Positions 58,980 to 64,000 of a DNA stretch of 64,000 bases are shown here, one piece after another. Each line of letters begins with the position of its first letter. Within the stretch, counting starts at the first letter, position 1. The stretch comes from Aphidius gifuensis (Eukaryota > Arthropoda > Insecta > Hymenoptera > Braconidae): NCBI RefSeq assembly GCF_014905175.1, contig NC_057789.1, forward strand, positions 14,808,876 through 14,872,875, given 5' to 3'. Both the position numbers and the translations under genes were made by a program. The notes under the pieces are model-generated. The model saw only the letters and a list, made by a program, of their open reading frames with translations. It ran no database searches and was not told the DNA's origin.

Positions 58980-59890
58980 CTCGAGCTAAAAAATCTCAGT
59001 CTTCCGAGGTCTTCCAAGTCCTAAAACGCGCTTTATTGAACTTATACTGTCTTCCAAGTCTTAAAACGCGCTTTATTAGTCTTCCGAAGTCTTTCACATA
59101 AAATTACAATTTTTTTTGATAATTTTCAAAGCTGCCGTTAACGCTTGATTTGGAAGACTTCGGAAGCCTCCAGGTTTTCTAAAAATTTTTCATATCACAG
59201 CGGGATTTATTTTCGGGTCCACCCTCAAATTAAATTAAAATAAAATAAATTTTAAAGAAAAACGACTTCGAAAGCCTGCGGTCTTGAAATTAAAGACTTG
59301 TAAATTTATTTTATAACAAAAATTAAGGAACTTAGAAAAATTTCAAACTACCCGCCCGAGCTAAAAAATCTCTTATTTACCTTATAAACTTTTGACTTCT
59401 AATTTTTGTTATTTGAATCAATTTTATATTATAAATATCTGAATAAATATTTGAAGTAAAATTTAATTTAGATCTATTAAAATTAGAAGAACTTGATTTT
59501 TTTATCTTAAAAAAAATATATAAATTTTAAAAAATTATGTAATAAAATGAATTAGGTGATCTCTATGAATATCAATTGAACAAATGGCTGAGTAGTCAGC
59601 CTATCCGACTTTCACACCAGAGACCTATGATCGTTCCCTCGTAGGTTTTTATTTTTTGCTTTTTTTACGGCTCAAAATAAAAGAAAAATAAAAAAATGGA
59701 AGACTTCGGAAGCCTACGGTCTTGAAATGGAAGACTTCCTCTGAAAGACCTCAGACTTACGAAGTCTTTAAATGGAAGACTTCGTAAGCCTGAGGTCTTA
59801 AATTGGAAGTCTTCCGAAGTCTTCCTAGTTGGACAAATAAAGACTGTTTTAAGACTTCGACATTTTTAAGACTGAGATTTTTTAGCTCGG
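58980..59890. mobile_element. 911-bp element of GGAAGACTTCGGAAGC words
   Basis: Ends CTCGAGCTAAAAAATCTCAG and CTGAGATTTTTTAGCTCGG. The body iterates AGTCTTCC / GGAAGACTTCG(G/T)AAGCCT words in both orientations and contains a tRNA-like segment. A partial internal copy of the end lies at about 59350. Confidence 0.82.
59581..59646 (+). repeat. tRNA-like segment
   Basis: AATGGCTGAGTAGTCAGCCTA resembles an A box region and CTATGATCGTTCCCTCG a degenerate B box. Confidence 0.45.
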
Positions 59891-59907
59891 GTTGGGAAAA
59901 AAAAGAG

Positions 59908-59974
59908 TGACGCTACCGGGAATCAAATCCGAGTATTTTGCTTTCCTGGGCAACTATCTTGACCACCCATGTAC
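59908..59974 (-). repeat. tRNA-like segment
   Basis: Minus strand ATGGGTGGTCAAGATAGTTG (A-box-like) and CGGATTTGATTCCCGG (T-arm-like), just outside the right end of the 58980 element. Confidence 0.5.
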
Positions 59975-60635
59975 AAAAAAAACACAGCATTGTACATATT
60001 TTATTATGTCAAATCACATACATCTTCAAGACGGTTTGTAAAGGGTGATATGAGGAAGATGTTAGTGGTGTAGATTCAATTAATAATAGTAATATAAGGG
60101 TCTCTGACCTATGGGCGGGTTTGGTCACTCACGCACACACTTACTAGATCAGATATTGTGATGGACAGTAGTGCAGTTCAAACAGTTCAAAATGAAGCTA
60201 TCTCTTTTTTTTGCAGTTTTTGTCTCCACTACGTCATGCTTACTATAATATCGGGATCTGACCTATTGACGGGGTTTGATCACTCACGTACGCACTTATA
60301 ATGTCAAATCTTATCTGACAAACAATATAGCACAGTCCAAACGATTTTATTATAATATGCCATCTTCAGGATAACTATTACATTGACATAATTATCTCCT
60401 CAGTTATCCGCGGCGACAGGTTGTAACCAGTGGTTTTTATACTGTTTAAATTTTTATTGATATTCAAACTTTTGCCACCAAATTACTTTAATTTATTATT
60501 TCAAGATTTTATTTAAATATTCTAAATAAAATAGAACACAATTTTCAATTTAATAATATTTAAACTATTTATTTTAATATTTAGGTTATATGATATATTA
60601 GTAATGATTATACAAGATATGTTTTAATGTATGTG
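59975..60635. other. Low-copy sequence, no gene seen
   Basis: Two related segments at about 60100-60155 and 60248-60303 share TCTGACCTAT and TCACTCACG.ACGCAC. Nothing else was recognised. Confidence 0.4.
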
Positions 60636-60845
60636 TGATGTGGAAAAGCCACGTCACCAAGATAGATTTTTATTTTGCGGACGCACTCGATGGTGGCCGG
60701 ACTTGAAGTAAGTTTATGATTTTACACACTAATTTATGAGACACCACCACATTGACTACGTCACACGATAGGTAAATGTGGTGGAAGCATCAAAAGATGC
60801 GCTGGAGCATCGAAATATGCGCCAGAGCATTCTATCTCGTTACAC
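60636..60845 (-). repeat. Diverged LTR related to the 3.1-6.4 kb element
   Basis: Shares the order GCCAC(G/A)TCACCAA, GGACGCAC, GGTGGCCGGACT, TTGACTACGTCACA, GTGGTGG and TTCTATCTCGTTACA with the 402-bp LTR, but is only about 210 bp and carries an extra repeated GCATCGAAATATGCG(C/T) motif. Likely a solo LTR of a sister family. Confidence 0.7.
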
Positions 60846-60858
60846 AGGGATAACTATT

Positions 60859-60999
60859 ACATACTCGCAGTCCCATATTTTGTATACGGAGCGCAGGCGC
60901 TTTACACTTTATTTTTTTACAGTGTAGCCCGATCTCAGTTTTTGTTTGTGACGTCAGAAGCGCCTCGCAACACCCACAATGAATTTGTGCATAACCTCC
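60859..60999 (+). repeat. Dispersed repeat, partner at 62792-62936
   Basis: Both copies read ACTCGCAGT(C/T)CCATATTTTG, GCGCAGGCGCTTTACAC, ACAGTGTAGCCCGATCTC and GTACATAACCTCC-type sequence in the same orientation. This copy received the MITE at 61003. Confidence 0.88.
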
Positions 61000-61002
61000 T
61001 TA

Positions 61003-61111
61003 AGGCCGGTTTTGTAGTCCATAGTTAAGTTAACATGGTATAGTATAGTATAGAAAAGAGAAACGTTGAACTATACCAAAAAACTGTAACTATGGACTAC
61101 AAAACCGGTCC
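61003..61111. mobile_element. 109-bp MITE with TTA duplication
   Basis: Ends AGGCCGGTTTTGTAGTCCAT and ATGGACTACAAAACCGGTCC. TTA lies on both sides (61000-61002, 61112-61114). The partner repeat at about 62932 has the uninterrupted site with a single TTA. TTA duplications suggest PIF/Harbinger-type movement. Confidence 0.87.
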
Positions 61112-61600
61112 TTATAATACAATATACGTGGTCATTTAAATATGGTTTCCTATTTAGCCGCCTGAGGCCATGGTGGATAGGTCAGATCCCTGCAGTACAC
61201 TGAGGAAATTTTTTTTTTATTATTCAGAAATAAACTTCTTGGCAAAAACATTTTTGAAATAAGAAATAAGTTGTTTATTAAAAATAATAGTTGTTTTGTA
61301 AAAAGAAAAAAAAATCTTGAATTGCCCCACACGGAAATAAAATATATAATTTATATATAAAATTATATATAATAATTATATATAACAATTATATATACTA
61401 TTGGGCGAAAACGTGTATATAATTTATATAAAATTTATATATAACGATTATATATAATAGTTTATATAAAATTATATATATTTTTTATATAAAATTGTAT
61501 ATAAATTTTATCACATTCCCCCCCCCCCCTTCGCCCCTCCCATGAATTGTTTTTATTTAAAAATTTTCTTAAATTTTAATTTAAAAAAACAAAAAACAAA

Positions 61601-61662
61601 TCTTCGATCAGGATTCGAACTCAGGCCCTTCTGGTTAGAGAAGCACCTTAGCCACAAATCTT
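61601..61662 (-). repeat. tRNA-like segment, left arm
   Basis: Minus strand TGTGGCTAAGGTGCTTC and GAGTTCGAATCCTGATCG, a slightly shortened counterpart of 40360-40432. Confidence 0.55.
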
Positions 61663-61876
61663 ATGATAAATCTGTAGACATTCTCAATTTTTTTACTTTG
61701 TGGTTTTAATACCGATTTTATCTTCTTTTTCATAAAAATATGAACAAAAAGATGTTAAAATTAAAATTTTATATATTTGAATAAAAGTCAGTAATAGAAT
61801 TATGATTAAAACACCAAAGTAAAAAAATTGAGAAAAGTCATATTCTTATTTATATTTTTACAAAAATCTATCATAA

Positions 61877-61945
61877 GATTTGTGGCTTCGAGGTAAAGTA
61901 CTTGCCTCCCAACCAGAAGGGCCCGGGTTCGAATCCTGATGAAAG
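61877..61945 (+). repeat. tRNA-like segment, right arm
   Basis: TGGCTTCGAGGTAAAGTAC, TTGCCTCCCAACC and GGGTTCGAATCC in tRNA order; the best preserved of the four arm copies. No acceptor-stem pairing. Confidence 0.6.
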
Positions 61946-62791
61946 ATTTGTTTTCGATTTTTTTAAATTAAAATTTGAGAAAATTTTTAAATAAAAACAA
62001 TTCATGAGAGGGGAGGAGGGGGGGGGGGGTAAATGTGATAAAATTTATATATAATTTTATATAAAAAATATATATAATTTTATATAAAAAATATATATAA
62101 TTTTATATAAACTATTATATATAATCGTTATATATAAATTTTATATAAATTATATACACGTTTTCGCCCAATAGTATATATAATTATTATATGTAATTAT
62201 TATATATAATTTTATATATAAATTATATATTTTTTTTCCGTGTGGGTGAACAAAATTTGTTTATTTCCTTTAGATGGTGTTCTAACGATAGATAGTTCAC
62301 GTCAAGAAAAAAACTTCTGAGCGTAAACAAAATATGCCTCAATATGCTTAATTTGAATATTGAAAGTTTAAAAAATTTTTAAGTCAATCTTAAAAAAAAA
62401 TCGAAATTTCTTTTTTCGTATTTACGGAGGTTATGCAGCTAACACTATTATTTTGAAATATAATGAGAATGTTCTGAAATTTTGTACACAGTTAGATCTT
62501 TTTATTCTGAATACGATGGTATAAATATTTTCTTATGTTGATCGATTGAATTTTTTGTAATTAATTATTGAAAATATTATTTAACATTGGCTCTTATGAA
62601 GATTTCAACCATTTTTTTCGGATAGAAAAAATGATGAAAAAGTCTTGAAAAAAATCACACATATACTAGAAACCGAGTTTTATTAATTGCGCGAAAAATT
62701 TTCATATGTTGATCAGTCAATTAATGAGTAATTAATTATAAACTTTACAAAAATTAGATGTGGCAACGTATGGCATGATCAAACACACATA

Positions 62792-62936
62792 CATACTCGC
62801 AGTTCCATATTTTGTATACGGAGCGCAGGCGCTTTACACATTATTTTTTTACAGTGTAGCCCGATCTCCGTTTTGTCTGTGACGTGAGAAGCGCCCCGGA
62901 ACAACCGTAATGAATTTGTACATAACCTCCTTAAAT
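62792..62936 (+). repeat. Dispersed repeat, partner at 60859-60999
   Basis: Second copy, without the MITE. It ends ATAACCTCCTTAAATAAAAA and so preserves the empty target site. Confidence 0.88.
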
Positions 62937-63022
62937 AAAAAATATTGTATGAAAAAAAAAAAAAAACTATTTCTATCTAACGAGCTTCTCAAGTAGATGA
63001 TACAAACCTTATCTCTACTAAT

Positions 63023-63060
63023 GCGAGATCGTGGCGCAGCGGTCAAGGCATCCGCATCGC
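63023..63060 (+). repeat. Truncated tRNA-like 5' half
   Basis: ATCGTGGCGCAGCGGTCAAGGCATCCGC in two parts (TGGCGCAGCGGTCAAGG is an A-box/D-arm match); sequence stops before a B box and runs into A-rich DNA. Confidence 0.5.
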
Positions 63061-63690
63061 AAAAAAATAAAAAATGAATACTTTTTATACAAATTTTTTT
63101 TAGAATTTATTTAAAATTTTATTAAACTTCTAATAATTTGAATTAAACTCAAGTTGATTTGCTTTAAATAATAACTTGTTTGTAAGAAGAATCCTTCTGC
63201 CGTTTGAAAAAAGAAGCCTGTCTGTTATAACAATCATCATATAGTGTTCATGTGAAGGAGTAACGTGGTTTACGTTTAGAAGTTTTTTTCTTGACGCAAA
63301 CCATCTATCGTTTGACACAAAACACCATCTAAATGAAATAAACAATCTTTGTTTAGTTCAAGATTTTTCTTTTTCTTTTTATAAAACAACAATTACCTTT
63401 GATAAATAATTTAATTCTCCTTTCAAAAAGTATTTCGCCAAGAAGTTAATTTTTACTGTCAAGAATAAATTTTCTTTTTTTTATCCAAAAATTTTCTCAG
63501 TGTAGAAATTATAATAGGGTGAAAAATTACGAAAAAAAACACGTTTTATGTGCGAAAGTTACAAAGATACTGTTTTTTATTTGTAATGACAGTGGATAAT
63601 ATTGACTAATGAAACTATAAAAATTACTCTGTATAATATGAGATTGCCAAATACAGTCATATAATTAACGCATTGTACTTATCAGATACG

Positions 63691-64000
63691 TTATTCATCT
63701 TCTGTGTCACCGTCACTACTATATTCTGGAAGGTCTGCTGGTCGAACGAAGGGAGCATTGTTTATTTGCCTGTCAAAATCACAAAGCCATTAAAGTTGAA
63801 TCGAAAGTGAGTTTTTTTTTTTGTTATAAATGTGATGATTCAAACTACACATCGAGATTTACACTGCATTCAAAAATATTGCCAATAAGATTAAAAAGAT
63901 ATTTTTTACTGCATTTACTCAGGGGATAATTTGATTGTAAAAATTATACTCACGCTAATCTGCGGTAATAGTTGAGCCATTCTTCTAGCATTTGCGCCAC
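63691..64000 (-). CDS. Last two exons of an unknown gene, partial at window edge
   Basis: Exon at 63954-64000 (continuing past the window) reads ...VAQMLEEWLNYYRRL and ends GC/GTGAGT. Intron 63770-63953 is 184 bp. The final exon 63691-63769 starts after TTTTGACAG and completes the split Ala codon, then 25 residues with an acidic end (YSSDGDTEDE) and TAA at 63691-63693. Phases agree exactly (2 then 1 base), and residues before the border are helical, so this is a genuine 3' gene end. I do not recognise the protein. Confidence 0.75.

Larger units (their letters stand above)
61326..62246. mobile_element. AT-rich foldback with paired tRNA-like arms, complete copy
   Basis: Ends CCCACACGGAAATAAAATAT and TATTTTTTTTCCGTGTGGG. 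Arms of TATATAA words, GGGCGAAAACGTGTATATA, a C-run or G-run tract and a tRNA-like segment in each arm. The left and right parts of the interrupted 61198 element rejoin across it. Confidence 0.9.
61198..63502. mobile_element. 2.3 kb TA-flanked CACTGAG element
   Basis: TA then CACTGAGGAAATTTT at the left and AAATTTTCTCAGTG then TA at the right. Homology of the arms continues about 300 bp (CTTCTTGGC, AAAAATCTTGAA, TTTAGATGGTGTT, ACGATAGAT.GTT, GTCAAGAAAAAAACTTCT). The left arm is split by the 921-bp element at 61326. The right half matches the fragment at 29440. Confidence 0.85.

Noticed and set aside
61877..61945. Functional tRNA gene
   Set aside because: A and B boxes are present but the acceptor stem does not pair and the anticodon arm is poor.

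Overview
The window looks like AT-rich intergenic and intronic chromatin of an insect, possibly a hymenopteran. The reasons are short GT-AG introns, a spliced gene for a secreted protein that resembles a family I associate with insects, and a very high density of short inverted-repeat DNA transposons. Very little of the 64 kb is coding. The species call is an inference; no rRNA or bona fide tRNA gene is present.

Layout. 0-6.4 kb: a 164-bp satellite in a trimeric higher-order arrangement, then a 3.26 kb non-autonomous LTR retrotransposon on the minus strand with two 402-bp LTRs and one Asn/His-rich ORF. 8-16 kb: MITEs and foldbacks with readable target-site duplications (CCG, CAATTA, ATAATAAC) and a decayed coiled-coil gene split by a 650-bp element. 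16.6-27.7 kb: an 11 kb TA-flanked inverted-repeat composite holding a Mutator-like foldback (9-bp duplication), two elements built of iterated short words, a TTAA-flanked element and a large array of alternating inverted units.

28.4-44.1 kb: the main gene, a predicted secreted protein of 465 residues in five exons. Exon 1 (signal peptide) is separated from exons 2-5 by a 14.0 kb intron packed with nested elements, including a hAT-type element with duplication GACACGGG. 44.7-45.1 kb: a minus-strand relic of a parvovirus/Polinton-type phospholipase A2-like domain with two stops. 45-54.4 kb: a TTAA-flanked element, a possible solo LTR, a repeat-protein pseudogene split by a 2.38 kb element, and a second hAT-type element (duplication TTGATAGC) inside a larger foldback. 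54-64 kb: more elements plus 3' ends of coding genes on the minus strand: one terminal exon at 57.4 kb and two final exons at 63.7-64.0 kb that run out of the window.

Three themes cut across the window. Many unrelated element bodies share the same TA-flanked ends beginning CAC(G/T). Many bodies consist almost wholly of one short word repeated in both orientations, with a different word in each family. At least a dozen tRNA-like segments with recognisable A- and B-box sequences lie inside these elements, in two families at matching positions in separate copies.
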